Positions 1-9,644 are shown, counted from the stretch's first letter. The stretch: DNA of 64,000 nt from CAZDXJ01 sp964509475 (GCA_964509475.1 CAZDXJ010000001.1:27569-91568), one strand, 5' to 3'. Translations and numbers: made by a program. Notes: generated by a model not told the origin, from the letters alone.

Positions 1-513
1 CAATTTTCTGATATTGATGAAGGGCAGATTATTGCAATTGCCGATGTGGGCGCTTCAATGGCAACGCTGAATGTATTACATAACGGCAGAATTGTATACA
101 CCCGTGAGCAAGGGTTTGGTGGCAAACAATTGACGGAAGAAATTCAACGCCGTTATGGTCTTTCCTATGAAGAGGCAGGTTTGGCGAAACGTCATGGCGG
201 CCTACCGGATAATTATGTGCCGGATGTTTTGGATCCCTTTAAAAAGGCGATGGTTCAGCAGATTGCCCGATCATTGCAGTTTTTCGTTTCATCAAGCGCT
301 AACCGCGGTGTGGATAACATTATCCTGGCCGGAGGCTGCGCTTCTATTGCAGGCCTGGAAAAACTTGTCGAGCAAGAATTGGGTGTGCCGGCATTTGTTG
401 CCAATCCTTTTGTAAATATGGCCTTGTCGAACCGGGTGAAACCGCAAAACCTGAGCAATGATGCGCCGGCGATGATGATTGCGTGCGGCTTGGCATTAAG
501 GAGTTTTGGCTGA
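1..513 (+). CDS. pilM: Type IV pilus assembly protein PilM, C-terminal part
   Basis: The reading frame is open from the first base of the window, so the start lies upstream and about 170 C-terminal residues are seen. PilM is a cytoplasmic actin-like ATPase that binds the N-terminal tail of PilN and links the pilus motor to the inner-membrane alignment complex. The fragment shows the late actin-fold glycine-rich segment (IILAGGCASIAGLEK) typical of the PilM/FtsA group. The stop overlaps the start of the next gene (TGATG), and the order pilM-N-O-P-Q is the conserved proteobacterial operon. Only the missing N-terminus limits the call. Confidence 0.95.
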   Translation, partial: QFSDIDEGQIIAIADVGASMATLNVLHNGRIVYTREQGFGGKQLTEEIQRRYGLSYEEAGLAKRHGGLPDNYVPDVLDPFKKAMVQQIARSLQFFVSSSANRGVDNIILAGGCASIAGLEKLVEQELGVPAFVANPFVNMALSNRVKPQNLSNDAPAMMIACGLALRSFG

Positions 514-1094
514 TGCCCAGGATTAATTTATTACCGTGGCGAGAGGAACTGCGCAAGCAGAGACAACAAGCATTCTTTGTTAGTATCGGTGTTGCTGTTC
601 TGGTGATACTGGGGATTTTATTCCTGGTGCATTTACAGATTAATGCAATGATAGATTATCAACAAAGCCGCAATGAATTGTTGCAGGATCAAATTGCTGT
701 ATTGGACAAAAGAATAGTTGAAATCAAGGATATAGAGAAAAAGAAAGCCCAGTTGCTGGCAAAGATTGAGTTGATTCAAAGGTTGCAGGAAAGCCGTCCG
801 CAAATTGTACATTTATTTGATGAGATGGCCAGAACAACACCCGAAGGTGTTTTTTTAACCGGATTCAAGCAAACCGGAAACCGGTTGGTGATTGAGGGTA
901 AAGCAAAATCCAATGCCCGGGTTTCCGCTTATATGAGGGCTATCGAAGCATCACCCTGGTTAAAAAACCCCAAACTTAACATTATTCGTAGTGATCAGCC
1001 CCAGGACAAACTGGATAAGTTAAGCGATTTCATTATGTACGCCGAACAAGGAAAAAAAGAAAAACCTGATCAGAAAAAGGGAAAAAAACGATGA
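513..1094 (+). CDS. pilN: Type IV pilus inner-membrane assembly protein PilN
   Basis: This 193-residue protein starts with the hallmark PilN motif MPRINLLPWRE, which docks into PilM in the cytoplasm. One transmembrane helix at about residues 17-42 is followed by a charged coiled coil and a periplasmic ferredoxin-like domain. The ATG at 513 is chosen because it overlaps the pilM stop and puts the motif at the N-terminus; a longer in-frame start at 483 would add ten unsupported residues. PilN pairs with PilO to form the alignment subcomplex between motor and secretin. The C-terminus is very Lys-rich and overlaps pilO by 4 bp. Confidence 0.96.
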   Translation: MPRINLLPWREELRKQRQQAFFVSIGVAVLVILGILFLVHLQINAMIDYQQSRNELLQDQIAVLDKRIVEIKDIEKKKAQLLAKIELIQRLQESRPQIVHLFDEMARTTPEGVFLTGFKQTGNRLVIEGKAKSNARVSAYMRAIEASPWLKNPKLNIIRSDQPQDKLDKLSDFIMYAEQGKKEKPDQKKGKKR

Positions 1095-1699
1095 ACCTGT
1101 CTGAAATTAACTGGGATATTAATGCAGCCGGAACATGGCCTTTGCCGGTAAAGGCTTTTATTATTTTTATTATTTGTCTGGTTGTTGCCGGAGCCGGTAT
1201 TTATTTCGATACGATCGATCGTATCACCGCGCTGGAAAACAGCGAAAAAGAAGAGCAGGAATTGCGCAGGTCTTTCGAAAGAAAACAAAAGAAAGTAGTC
1301 AATTTGCGTGATTATCGCGATCAATTGAAACAAATAGAATCCTCGTTGACTGAGATGATCCGGCAAATGCCGACTAAAGCGGAAGTGGCAAATCTGTTGG
1401 TTGATATTACTCAGACAGGGCTGGCAAGTGGTTTGCAGTTTTTATTGTTCAAGCCTGGCGCGGAAGTACAGAGAGACTTTTATATTGAACTGCCAATCAG
1501 CATCAGGGTCGTTGGCAAGTTTCATGAGCTTGGGTTATTTGTAAGTGGATTGGCGGCATTGCCGCGAATTGTAACCGTGCATGATGTAAAAATACATCCC
1601 CAGGAGAATCATGAATTGCTCATGGAAGCAACGATTAAAACCTATAATGAAAGCGCTGGGGATGTGCAGAACAAAAAACGTAAGAGAAGGAGAAGGTAA
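1091..1699 (+). CDS. pilO: Type IV pilus inner-membrane assembly protein PilO
   Basis: PilO is 202 residues here. It has a single membrane helix near residues 15-40, a periplasmic coiled coil at about 45-95 and a C-terminal ferredoxin-like fold. It forms heterodimers with PilN and contacts the lipoprotein PilP, aligning the motor with the outer-membrane secretin. The start overlaps the pilN stop (ATGA), which indicates translational coupling. The C-terminus is highly basic (several consecutive Lys/Arg). Length and position match the family; nothing unusual is seen. Confidence 0.95.
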   Translation: MNLSEINWDINAAGTWPLPVKAFIIFIICLVVAGAGIYFDTIDRITALENSEKEEQELRRSFERKQKKVVNLRDYRDQLKQIESSLTEMIRQMPTKAEVANLLVDITQTGLASGLQFLLFKPGAEVQRDFYIELPISIRVVGKFHELGLFVSGLAALPRIVTVHDVKIHPQENHELLMEATIKTYNESAGDVQNKKRKRRRR

Positions 1700-2262
1700 T
1701 GAACCGGTTCTCAAGTTTTTTGAGCCTGTTAAACAAGTTACCGGTTTTCATATTGTCGGGATATTGTTTAATTGTTATTTCAGGATGTGTTAATGGTGAC
1801 TTCAAGGATATGGAAAAATATATTGAGGATGTCAATTCCAGGCCTAAAGGCGATATTGAACCGTTGCCAGAAATAAAAGTGGTTGAAAGTTTCGTATTTC
1901 AACCGGAGGGGCTGCGGGATCCATTCCAGCCTATTGAAATGGCAGAAGGGCTTGATGAAGCGGGAATGGATGGGTTGAGACCGGATCCTTCCAGGCGCAA
2001 GGAAGAGTTGGAGTCCTACGCGCTGGAAACGTTACAAATGGTGGGTACCGTATTAATCGGATCGCAATTGTGGGGACTGGTTCGGGTGGCTGATGGTTCA
2101 GGAACGGTACATCGTGTTCGCGTCGGGAACTACATGGGTAAAAATGATGGAAAAATCGTTCGGATTTCGGAAAACCGTATTGATTTGATTGAGTTGATTC
2201 CAGATGGAAGCAAGTCGGGAACCTGGGTGGAGCGGCAGGCATCATTGACATTGATACAGTGA
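1699..2262 (+). CDS. pilP: Type IV pilus lipoprotein PilP
   Basis: The 187-residue protein has a long N-terminal hydrophobic stretch ending in a lipobox (ISGC, Cys30), so it should be lipid-anchored. A flexible linker leads to a C-terminal beta domain (about residues 85-187, containing LRDPFQP and the MVGTVLIG region) that in this family binds the N-domains of PilQ. PilP joins the inner-membrane PilN/PilO complex to the secretin. Its ATG overlaps the pilO stop by one base. Confidence 0.94.
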   Translation: MNRFSSFLSLLNKLPVFILSGYCLIVISGCVNGDFKDMEKYIEDVNSRPKGDIEPLPEIKVVESFVFQPEGLRDPFQPIEMAEGLDEAGMDGLRPDPSRRKEELESYALETLQMVGTVLIGSQLWGLVRVADGSGTVHRVRVGNYMGKNDGKIVRISENRIDLIELIPDGSKSGTWVERQASLTLIQ

Positions 2263-2283
2263 GTGATTTTGAGGATCTAAAGA

Positions 2284-4494
2284 ATGTTTAAAGGGCGAAG
2301 TGGTATTGTATTGGCGTTTGGAGGAGTAGCCTTGTTTCGGGCAGGAGCCGTTTTATTGTTGTTTGTATTGCAAATATTATCTGTTCATGCCAAGGAACTG
2401 GCTTTGCAATCCCTGGGCTTTTCAGTCTTGTCCGGCAGGGATGTACAATTGCAACTGGAAATGAACGGTCCGGCTGTGGAACCCAAAGTTTTTCAAACCG
2501 ATAATCCAGCAAGAATCGCATTGGATTTTGTTGGTGTAAAAAGTGCCCTGCAAAAAAAACTGCATCCGGTCAACATCGGTGTTGTGAGCAGTGTCTATGC
2601 ATTGGAAGCATCGGGGCGTTTAAGAGTCATTATAAATTTGTTGGATTCTGTTCCTTATCAGACAGAAGTTGTCGGAAATATGGTTTATGTGACCTTAAAA
2701 AGAGGGCCACAAGCTGAATTCAAAGCTGAAACGCTGCCTGGTGAGGTTAAAGGAAAACCAAAAGATGTTTCCGAACTGATTCCAGAGCAAGCCATTCGGG
2801 ATTTGGATTTCAGACGAGGACCGCATGGGGAAGGACGTTTGTTGGTATCGTTAAGCAATCCGGATACTGTTGTGGATATGACTGAAAAAGGTGGCAAGGT
2901 TGTTATAAACTTTTTAAACACCCGTTTGCCGAAACGGTTGTCAAAAAGAGTCGATGTACTTGATTTTGCGACGCCGGTACAATATATTGATGTTACGGCA
3001 CTGGGTTCCAAAACCCGGATTACCGTAACCTTGGTCGATGGAAATTATGAATATTCATCTTACCAGACCGAGGGATTGCTGACGGTTGAATTCCGTCCGT
3101 TGACGGCTGAAGAAAAAGAACGGCGTGCCAAGAAAAAATTTACTTACACAGGGGAACGTTTGTCATTGAATTTTCAGAATATTGAAGTGCGTTCTGTATT
3201 ACAGATACTGGCCGATTTCACCAAATTGAATATTGTTGTGTCGGATTCAGTGGATGGTTCGGTAACCTTGCGCCTGGATGATGTTCCTTGGGATCAGGCA
3301 TTGGATGTTATCTTGAGAGCCAAAGATTTGGGTAAAAAAAGGACAGGCAATGTTATTTGGGTGGCGCCGCTTGATGAAATCAAGGTCACTGTCGGTAAGG
3401 AAAGCGAAATCAAAAAACGCGAGGAAGAAAACGAACCGATAAAAACCGAATATATACAGATTAATTATGCCAAAGCGGAAAATTTCAGAAATCTGCTTTT
3501 TGGACTTTCGGCTTTTGGCAATAATGGATGTTCAGTGATCAGGCAAGGCGGAGGGAACAGTTCATCCGGTGGCGGTTCGGGGTCTTCTTCGGGAAAAGGT
3601 TCCAGTGTTGGCGGCTTTGGAGGGGGGACAGGCAATTTAAATACTTTTGATTACAGATTACTGTCCAAACGCGGTACGGCTATTGTTGATTCGCGCACCA
3701 ATACCTTGATTGTCAAGGATATCGCTGAATCAATTGAAAACATCAGGGAAATGATCGCCTTGCTGGATAAGCCTGTGCGCCAGGTTTTGATTGAATCGCG
3801 GATTGTGATAGCGAATGATAATTTTGCAAAAGAGTTGGGCGTCAACTTGGGCATCGAGAAAAGAAACAATCCTTCCAATCCGAATGATACCCTGGCGACA
3901 CTTAACGGTTTGGTGGATCTGGCAACGGCCAGCACGCCGCACGGTACTCTGGCCATGACCTTGTTACGTGCAGGGGATTATCTTCTGAACCTGGAGATTA
4001 CCGCGTTACAGGATGAGGGAAAAGGCGAAGTACTTTCCAATCCGCGTGTGTTGACTACGGATCGGTGTGAGGCGATGATTAAACAAGGCTTACAGATTCC
4101 CTATCTTTCAGTGAGTCAGAATGGAACACAAACTGAATTGGTCGATGCCGTGCTGGAATTAAGAGTCACACCGCAAATTACCCCAAGCGGCAGTGTTATC
4201 ATGGATCTGAATATCAAAAAAGATAAACCGGGGCAAGCCCTGGTTCAGGGGGGGCAAGCGCCAATTGACAAGCGCGAGATTCAAACCACGGCACGCGTGG
4301 ACGATGGCGAGACGGTTGTTTTAGGTGGTGTTTATGAAGGAACGACGCTTAATGCAACCAACAAGGTGCCTTTCTTCTCGGATATACCCGGGATTGGCTG
4401 GTTGTTTACGCGAACAGTGGATAAAGAAGATAAACAGGAATTGTTGATTTTCGTCACACCCAAAATTGTCAGGGATTCCTTGTCAACGCATTGA
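2284..4494 (+). CDS. pilQ: Type IV pilus secretin PilQ
   Basis: PilQ is the multimeric outer-membrane channel through which the pilus passes. The 736-residue protein has a signal peptide (cleavage likely after SVHA, near residue 38), two AMIN peptidoglycan-binding domains (about 42-130 and 167-260), an STN/N0 domain (about 290-365), a secretin N1 domain interrupted by a Gly/Ser-rich insert of about 45 residues (near 420-455), and the C-terminal secretin barrel (about 560-730). It is the last gene of the pilMNOPQ operon and is followed by a strong terminator. Confidence 0.96.
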   Translation: MFKGRSGIVLAFGGVALFRAGAVLLLFVLQILSVHAKELALQSLGFSVLSGRDVQLQLEMNGPAVEPKVFQTDNPARIALDFVGVKSALQKKLHPVNIGVVSSVYALEASGRLRVIINLLDSVPYQTEVVGNMVYVTLKRGPQAEFKAETLPGEVKGKPKDVSELIPEQAIRDLDFRRGPHGEGRLLVSLSNPDTVVDMTEKGGKVVINFLNTRLPKRLSKRVDVLDFATPVQYIDVTALGSKTRITVTLVDGNYEYSSYQTEGLLTVEFRPLTAEEKERRAKKKFTYTGERLSLNFQNIEVRSVLQILADFTKLNIVVSDSVDGSVTLRLDDVPWDQALDVILRAKDLGKKRTGNVIWVAPLDEIKVTVGKESEIKKREEENEPIKTEYIQINYAKAENFRNLLFGLSAFGNNGCSVIRQGGGNSSSGGGSGSSSGKGSSVGGFGGGTGNLNTFDYRLLSKRGTAIVDSRTNTLIVKDIAESIENIREMIALLDKPVRQVLIESRIVIANDNFAKELGVNLGIEKRNNPSNPNDTLATLNGLVDLATASTPHGTLAMTLLRAGDYLLNLEITALQDEGKGEVLSNPRVLTTDRCEAMIKQGLQIPYLSVSQNGTQTELVDAVLELRVTPQITPSGSVIMDLNIKKDKPGQALVQGGQAPIDKREIQTTARVDDGETVVLGGVYEGTTLNATNKVPFFSDIPGIGWLFTRTVDKEDKQELLIFVTPKIVRDSLSTH

Positions 4495-4512
4495 CAGTCC
4501 ACTATAAAAACT

Positions 4513-4542
4513 AAAAAGGGGGGGCATAATGCCCCCTTTTTT
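4513..4542 (+). terminator. Rho-independent terminator after pilQ
   Basis: An A-tract and a run of G residues are followed by a short CATAATG loop, then the complementary C run and six T residues. The stem is about 11 bp and is flanked by A/T tracts, so it could act on both strands. It lies 19 bp after the pilQ stop. Confidence 0.88.
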
Positions 4543-4574
4543 AATGGTTAAAATAAAGTTATGGAACATTTGTA

Positions 4575-5099
4575 ATGAGGCGGCTCGATAATATTTATTT
4601 AATTGGTCTTATGGGGGTAGGAAAGACGACGATAGGTCGTCAGTTGGCTCGAACTCTAAAATGGCCTTTTTATGATAGTGATAAAGTTATAGAAGAAAAG
4701 ACGGGAGTTGATATTCCGACAATATTTGAATTTGAAGGCGAGCAGGGTTTCCGTCTGCGTGAAGCAAAAATAATAAAGCAATTAACATCTGAACGGGGTA
4801 TTGTGCTGGCGACAGGGGGAGGAGCCGTATTGCAAGAAGCCAATAGAGTTTTATTGAAAGAAAATGGTTTTGTTGTGTATTTGCACTGCGCGGTACAAAA
4901 AATGCTGGAAAGAACCCGTAAGGATACGCAAAGGCCGTTGTTGAACACAGACAATCCAGAAAAAAGGATTGCAAGTCTTTTGCGGCAGAGAGAGCCGATT
5001 TATCTGGCCTGTGCAGATTATCAAATCGATACCGGAGAAAAGCAGAGCCGGGAGATTGTCAGGAGTATTGTTAAAGCGTATCGGTTAGCTAGAGGATAA
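4575..5099 (+). CDS. aroK: Shikimate kinase
   Basis: This 174-residue kinase phosphorylates shikimate at the 3-OH in aromatic amino-acid synthesis. The P-loop GLMGVGKT is at residues 11-18, the shikimate-binding DSD at 34-36, an Arg at 60, and the substrate-binding GGG at 81-83. The length matches AroK. It is followed after 8 bp by aroB, and aroKB downstream of pilQ is a conserved gammaproteobacterial arrangement. Confidence 0.96.
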   Translation: MRRLDNIYLIGLMGVGKTTIGRQLARTLKWPFYDSDKVIEEKTGVDIPTIFEFEGEQGFRLREAKIIKQLTSERGIVLATGGGAVLQEANRVLLKENGFVVYLHCAVQKMLERTRKDTQRPLLNTDNPEKRIASLLRQREPIYLACADYQIDTGEKQSREIVRSIVKAYRLARG

Positions 5100-5107
5100 G
5101 CGCCATC

Positions 5108-6196
5108 ATGAAAAATGTAAAAGTAGATTTAGGCGAACGCAGTTATCCAATTTACATTGGTGCAGATATTTTGCAGCAAAATGATTTATTATTACAACAT
5201 ATCAACTCCAAGCAAGTTGCTGTGATCAGTAATGATGTGGTCGCACCATTATATCTGGACAAAGTGAGGAAGGAATTAACCGGGTTGCAGGTAAAAACAG
5301 TGATTTTACCGGATGGGGAACAATATAAAACTCTGGATATGGCGTCCAGGATATTCGATGCCTTGCTGGAACACCGGTTTAGTCGTAATGCGACACTGAT
5401 TGCCTTGGGTGGCGGTGTGATAGGTGATATCAGCGGGTTTGCGGCGGCGTGTTATCAGCGGGGAATTGCGTTTATCCAGATTCCAACAACCTTGCTGGCC
5501 CAGGTTGACTCATCGGTTGGGGGGAAAACAGGTGTCAATCATCCGCTGGGCAAGAATATGATCGGCGCATTTTATCAGCCACAGTGTGTTTTGGCGGATA
5601 CCAACGTTTTACAGACTTTGAATGAACGCCAATTTGCGGCTGGCATTGCCGAAGTCATTAAATACGGTTTGATTCGGGATAAAAGTTTTTTTGTATGGCT
5701 GGAGCAGCATCTTGATGAGATTGTGGCACGCGATGCGGCGGCATTGGCTCATGCGATAGAACGTTCTTGTATCAATAAGGCTCAGGTTGTTGCCGAAGAT
5801 GAAACAGAAACCGGTATAAGAGCAATCCTCAATTTGGGGCACACATTCGGGCATGCAATCGAAACCGGTTGTGGCTATGGAACGTACCTCCATGGTGAAG
5901 CAGTAGCGATTGGTACCTGCCAGGCGGCTGGGTTGTCAAGAAGATTAGGATTGCTTGACGACAATGATGTAAAGCGGATTATTGCTCTTTTTCAAAGAGC
6001 CGGGTTGCCCGTTCAACCGCCAACAGAACTCGGTGCCAAGCAAATGATTGAACTCATGTCGGTCGATAAAAAAAATATTGATGGAAAAATTCGTGTGATT
6101 CTATTGCAAGATATAGGGCGGGCGGCTTTGCCCGTTGATGTCGATCTCCGCCAGTTGGAGATGACGCTTAATGAATATGGTCGGGATGAGAAATAA
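5108..6196 (+). CDS. aroB: 3-dehydroquinate synthase
   Basis: AroB converts DAHP to 3-dehydroquinate, the second shikimate step, using NAD and a divalent metal. The 362-residue protein shows the DGEQYKT segment, the nucleotide-binding GGGVIGDISGF loop, the TTLLAQVDSSVGGKTGVN segment, and the metal-ligand HTFGHAIE region near residue 245. It sits in a tight run with aroK (8 bp upstream) and hemE (1 bp downstream), so the three are probably co-transcribed. Confidence 0.96.
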   Translation: MKNVKVDLGERSYPIYIGADILQQNDLLLQHINSKQVAVISNDVVAPLYLDKVRKELTGLQVKTVILPDGEQYKTLDMASRIFDALLEHRFSRNATLIALGGGVIGDISGFAAACYQRGIAFIQIPTTLLAQVDSSVGGKTGVNHPLGKNMIGAFYQPQCVLADTNVLQTLNERQFAAGIAEVIKYGLIRDKSFFVWLEQHLDEIVARDAAALAHAIERSCINKAQVVAEDETETGIRAILNLGHTFGHAIETGCGYGTYLHGEAVAIGTCQAAGLSRRLGLLDDNDVKRIIALFQRAGLPVQPPTELGAKQMIELMSVDKKNIDGKIRVILLQDIGRAALPVDVDLRQLEMTLNEYGRDEK

Positions 6197-6197
6197 A

Positions 6198-7253
6198 ATG
6201 AAAAATGATGTTTTAATCAGAGCTTTACTCAAACAGCCGGTGAGTAGAACACCGGTGTGGATGATGCGTCAGGCGGGGCGTTATTTACCCGAATACAGAC
6301 AGGTTCGTGCGCAGGCTGGGAGTTTTCTTGGTTTATGCACCAATCCCGAATTGACTTGTGAAGTCACTTTGCAACCTTTGGAAAGATATCCATTTGATGC
6401 GGCGATATTGTTTTCTGATATATTAACGATTCCGGATGCAATGGGTTTGGGCTTGTATTTCAATGAAGGAGAAGGGCCAAGGTTTACAAACCCGGTAGGT
6501 AATGCCAGAGATATTGAAAAACTAGCCATACCGGATCCGGAAGTGGAGTTGCGTTATGTTATCGATGCGGTAAGTTTGATTCGCAAGACATTACAGGATC
6601 GGGTGCCGTTAATCGGTTTTTCAGGAAGCCCCTGGACCTTGGCCACCTATATGGTAGAAGGTGGTAGCAGCAAAAACTTTCAGAAGATCAAGGCATTAAT
6701 GTATGAACAGCCGCTTTTGTTGCACCAGATGTTGGATAAGTTGGCGCAAACGGTGGCCGCTTATTTGAACGCCCAGATCGCTGCCGGTGCTCAGGCCGTT
6801 ATGCTATTCGATACCTGGGGTGGGGTGTTGACCACAGAAGATTATTATGAGTTTTCACTGGCTTATGCAAAACAAGTACGTGCGTTACTCAAAACCGGTA
6901 ATGGAGAGCAGCGGGTACCTACGATTTTATTTACCAAAGGCGGTGGTTTGTGGTTGGAAGCCATGGCGGATTCAGGTTATGACGCTCTCGGTCTGGATTG
7001 GCAGACCGATATTATGCAGGCACGTGCACGAGTGGGTGATAAAGTAGCGCTGCAAGGCAATATGGATCCAATCAGCTTATATGCTTCTCCCGATGTGATT
7101 CGCCAAAAGGTGAAAGCAATTTTACAAAAATATGGGCGGGGTTCAGGGCACGTGTTCAATCTGGGACATGGTATTTTACCGGACATCAATCCGGCTCATG
7201 TTGAAGCAATGGTAACGGCGGTGCATGAATTAAGTCCGCAATTCCATGGTTGA
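6198..7253 (+). CDS. hemE: Uroporphyrinogen decarboxylase
   Basis: HemE decarboxylates the four acetate groups of uroporphyrinogen III to give coproporphyrinogen III in heme synthesis. The 351-residue product carries the signature PVWMMRQAGRYLPEYR near the N-terminus and GFSGSPWTLATYM further on. The ATG at 6198, one base after the aroB stop, is preferred over a start at 6171 inside aroB because it gives the family N-terminus. A heme gene behind aroKB is common in this lineage. Confidence 0.97.
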   Translation: MKNDVLIRALLKQPVSRTPVWMMRQAGRYLPEYRQVRAQAGSFLGLCTNPELTCEVTLQPLERYPFDAAILFSDILTIPDAMGLGLYFNEGEGPRFTNPVGNARDIEKLAIPDPEVELRYVIDAVSLIRKTLQDRVPLIGFSGSPWTLATYMVEGGSSKNFQKIKALMYEQPLLLHQMLDKLAQTVAAYLNAQIAAGAQAVMLFDTWGGVLTTEDYYEFSLAYAKQVRALLKTGNGEQRVPTILFTKGGGLWLEAMADSGYDALGLDWQTDIMQARARVGDKVALQGNMDPISLYASPDVIRQKVKAILQKYGRGSGHVFNLGHGILPDINPAHVEAMVTAVHELSPQFHG

Positions 7254-7256
7254 AGC

Positions 7257-8717
7257 ATGCGTTTGAACAAAATCGGGCTGTTGCTGGGCGGTGTATTGGC
7301 AATGGCTATTTTGTTATTTGCCGATTTGGATGGTCATCCCGACACAACCCGAATGGCGGCGATAGCTGTTTTGATGTCTGTCTTTTGGATTACTGAGGCT
7401 ATTCCTTTGGCGGCGACGGCATTGATACCTTTGGGGCTGCTGCCATTGTTGGGTATTGCCAGCAGTAAAAACGTGGCGGCTCAGTACATGAATTCAACCG
7501 TTTTTTTGTTGTTGGGAGGGTTCATGATTGCTTTGGCGATGCAGCGCTGGCAACTGCACAAGCGCATTGCCTTAACGGTGTTATCACGCTTCGGTGGCCA
7601 TCCAGGGGCATTGTTATGCGGATTCATGCTGGCCAGTGCGGGATTGTCAATGTGGATTTCCAATACGGCAACGACATTGATGATGTTGCCCATTGCTTTG
7701 GCTATTTTGAGTCGCTATGAAACCCTGTTGACTGCGGAGCAAGGACATCGCTTCACAGTGGCCTTGTTGCTGTCTATTGCTTATTCGGCATCAATCGGTG
7801 GCATGATGACATTGGTTGGAACGGCGCCAAATCTGGTGTTTGCCCGTTTTTATGAAGCCGTCTCGGGGCAGACAATCGGTTTTGCTCAATGGATGATATT
7901 GTCATTGCCAATCGGCTTGATAATGTTAATCGCTCTAGGGGTGATTGTGGCTGGCTTGTATATAAGAAAACTGCCGCCATCGGCTGAGTTGAAACAAGTG
8001 GTGCTGCGTGAAAAGAATGCGCTCGGAGCATTACGTTATGAGGAAAAAATGGTGCTGTTGGTATTTGCAGTGACCGCATTATTATGGATAACCCGGAAAG
8101 GTATCCGCATAGGTGCCTGGCAGCTTCAAGGTTGGGGCGATATATTGCTTTATGGCAAAATGATTGATGATGGTAGTGTCGCTATTTTCATGGCCATGCT
8201 GTTATTTTTTATACCGGCGCGAACGGGAGGTTTAACAACATTATTGGATGAAACGGTTTTTATCAATTTGCCCTGGTCGATTGTATTATTGTTTGGTGGT
8301 GGATTTGCACTTGCTTATGGGTTTTCAGAAAGTGGTTTATCGGTTTATTTGGCATCACAATTGCAGGGTTTAGATGCTGCGGAACTGCCGTTAATCGTTT
8401 TTTCGGTAACGGCTGGGATGAGTTTGTTGACAGAGATGACTTCCAATACTGCAACAACTCAGCTGGTTATGCCGATATTGCTTTCAGTATCCGAGGTGAT
8501 TAAGGTTTCACCGGTTTTTTTAATGCTGCCGGCAACATTGGCGGCTTCCTGTGCTTTTATGTTTCCGGTGGCAACACCGCCCAATGCAATTATATTCGGC
8601 AGTGGTAAAATACGTGTTATTGAAATGGTTACATTGGGTTTTTTATTAAATACAGTCGCAATCGGAATAATAAGCAGCATGACGTGTTTGGGGTTGGCAA
8701 CCGTGTTTGATTTGTAA
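7257..8717 (+). CDS. DASS/SLC13-family anion transporter
   Basis: This 486-residue, very hydrophobic protein has about twelve predicted membrane helices. It contains the divalent anion:Na+ symporter features of the DASS (SLC13, CitT/NadC) family, including paired SNTATT motifs, one in each half (near residues 130 and 395). Family members import sulfate or di- and tricarboxylates with sodium. Substrate cannot be decided by reading. It begins 3 bp after hemE and is followed 1 bp later by yjbQ, so it may be read through from hemE. Confidence 0.88.
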   Translation: MRLNKIGLLLGGVLAMAILLFADLDGHPDTTRMAAIAVLMSVFWITEAIPLAATALIPLGLLPLLGIASSKNVAAQYMNSTVFLLLGGFMIALAMQRWQLHKRIALTVLSRFGGHPGALLCGFMLASAGLSMWISNTATTLMMLPIALAILSRYETLLTAEQGHRFTVALLLSIAYSASIGGMMTLVGTAPNLVFARFYEAVSGQTIGFAQWMILSLPIGLIMLIALGVIVAGLYIRKLPPSAELKQVVLREKNALGALRYEEKMVLLVFAVTALLWITRKGIRIGAWQLQGWGDILLYGKMIDDGSVAIFMAMLLFFIPARTGGLTTLLDETVFINLPWSIVLLFGGGFALAYGFSESGLSVYLASQLQGLDAAELPLIVFSVTAGMSLLTEMTSNTATTQLVMPILLSVSEVIKVSPVFLMLPATLAASCAFMFPVATPPNAIIFGSGKIRVIEMVTLGFLLNTVAIGIISSMTCLGLATVFDL

Positions 8718-8718
8718 T

Positions 8719-9147
8719 ATGTGGTTTCAGAAAGAAATTGTTTTACCGGCAAAATCCCGTGGGTTTCATTTGGTAACCGATGAAATTTTGAAGCAGGTTC
8801 CTGAGATCAAACGATTCAGTGTGGGCTTGGCGCATTTTTTTATCAAACACAGTTCGGCGTCCTTGACGATTAACGAAAACGCTGATTCCGATGTGCGTGT
8901 GGACATGGAGCAATATTTCAATCGTCTGGCACCTGAAAACGAGAGTTATTTCAGGCATGTTTTGGAGGGGCCGGATGATATGCCGGCCCATTTGAAAACG
9001 GTTCTACTGGGTGTGGATCTGACCCTACCCGTTCAACAGGGCCGGTTATCGTTAGGTGTGTGGCAAGGCATTTATCTGGGTGAGCACAGAGACAGAGCGG
9101 CCAAACGTCGCATTGTAGTGACCCTATCTGGCGTAGAAAATCATTAG
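8719..9147 (+). CDS. YjbQ-family protein (UPF0047)
   Basis: The 142-residue product matches the compact YjbQ/UPF0047 family. It shows the signature HSSASLTINENAD...D near residues 45-65 and the C-terminal GVWQGIYLGEHRD segment. Some members have weak thiamine-phosphate-synthase activity; the physiological role is unsettled. The ATG at 8719, one base past the transporter stop, is preferred to an upstream in-frame start inside that gene. Confidence 0.92.
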   Translation: MWFQKEIVLPAKSRGFHLVTDEILKQVPEIKRFSVGLAHFFIKHSSASLTINENADSDVRVDMEQYFNRLAPENESYFRHVLEGPDDMPAHLKTVLLGVDLTLPVQQGRLSLGVWQGIYLGEHRDRAAKRRIVVTLSGVENH

Positions 9148-9160
9148 CTTACAAACAATC

Positions 9161-9637
9161 ATGAAAAATATAATTTTTACATTAGGGTTGTTATTGGCTT
9201 TTTCGAACCTTCATGCGGATGATGTTTTGAGCGGATTGATGCAAAAACCAGAGAAACCTGTCGATATTGTCGTTTATCGAAGCCCTGCCTGCGGTTGCTG
9301 TGGAAAATGGTTGCAACATTTAAAGGCGCACCATTTCAACGTACATGATGTCATTACTGAAAATATGGATGCCATCAAGCAGCAATATGGGGTTCCGGTA
9401 AATTTGGCATCCTGTCATACGGCGATAGCAGAGGGTTATATTGTCGAAGGTCATGTGCCAGCCGCAGATATTAAAAAGATGTTAAAAGATAAGCCTGATA
9501 TTCTTGGCTTGACTGTTCCGGGCATGGTAACCGGAACGCCCGGTATGGAAATGGGTGGGAAGAAAGACCCGTTCGATGTGATAGCATTTGACATAAATGG
9601 CAAATTTAAATTATTTAACCATTATAAAAAATATTGA
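9161..9637 (+). CDS. Secreted DUF411 metal-binding protein
   Basis: This 158-residue protein has a short signal peptide (cleavage near LHA-DD, residue 19) and a DUF411 domain. A thioredoxin-like core begins with the Cys cluster CGCC, and further metal-type residues follow (SCHTA, with the Met/Gly-rich MVTGTPGMEMGG near the C-terminus). DUF411 proteins are often linked to copper or other metal resistance. That fits an organism using a copper enzyme 2.3 kb away, but a functional link to pmo is inference only. Confidence 0.88.
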   Translation: MKNIIFTLGLLLAFSNLHADDVLSGLMQKPEKPVDIVVYRSPACGCCGKWLQHLKAHHFNVHDVITENMDAIKQQYGVPVNLASCHTAIAEGYIVEGHVPAADIKKMLKDKPDILGLTVPGMVTGTPGMEMGGKKDPFDVIAFDINGKFKLFNHYKKY

Positions 9638-9644
9638 ATAAGTT

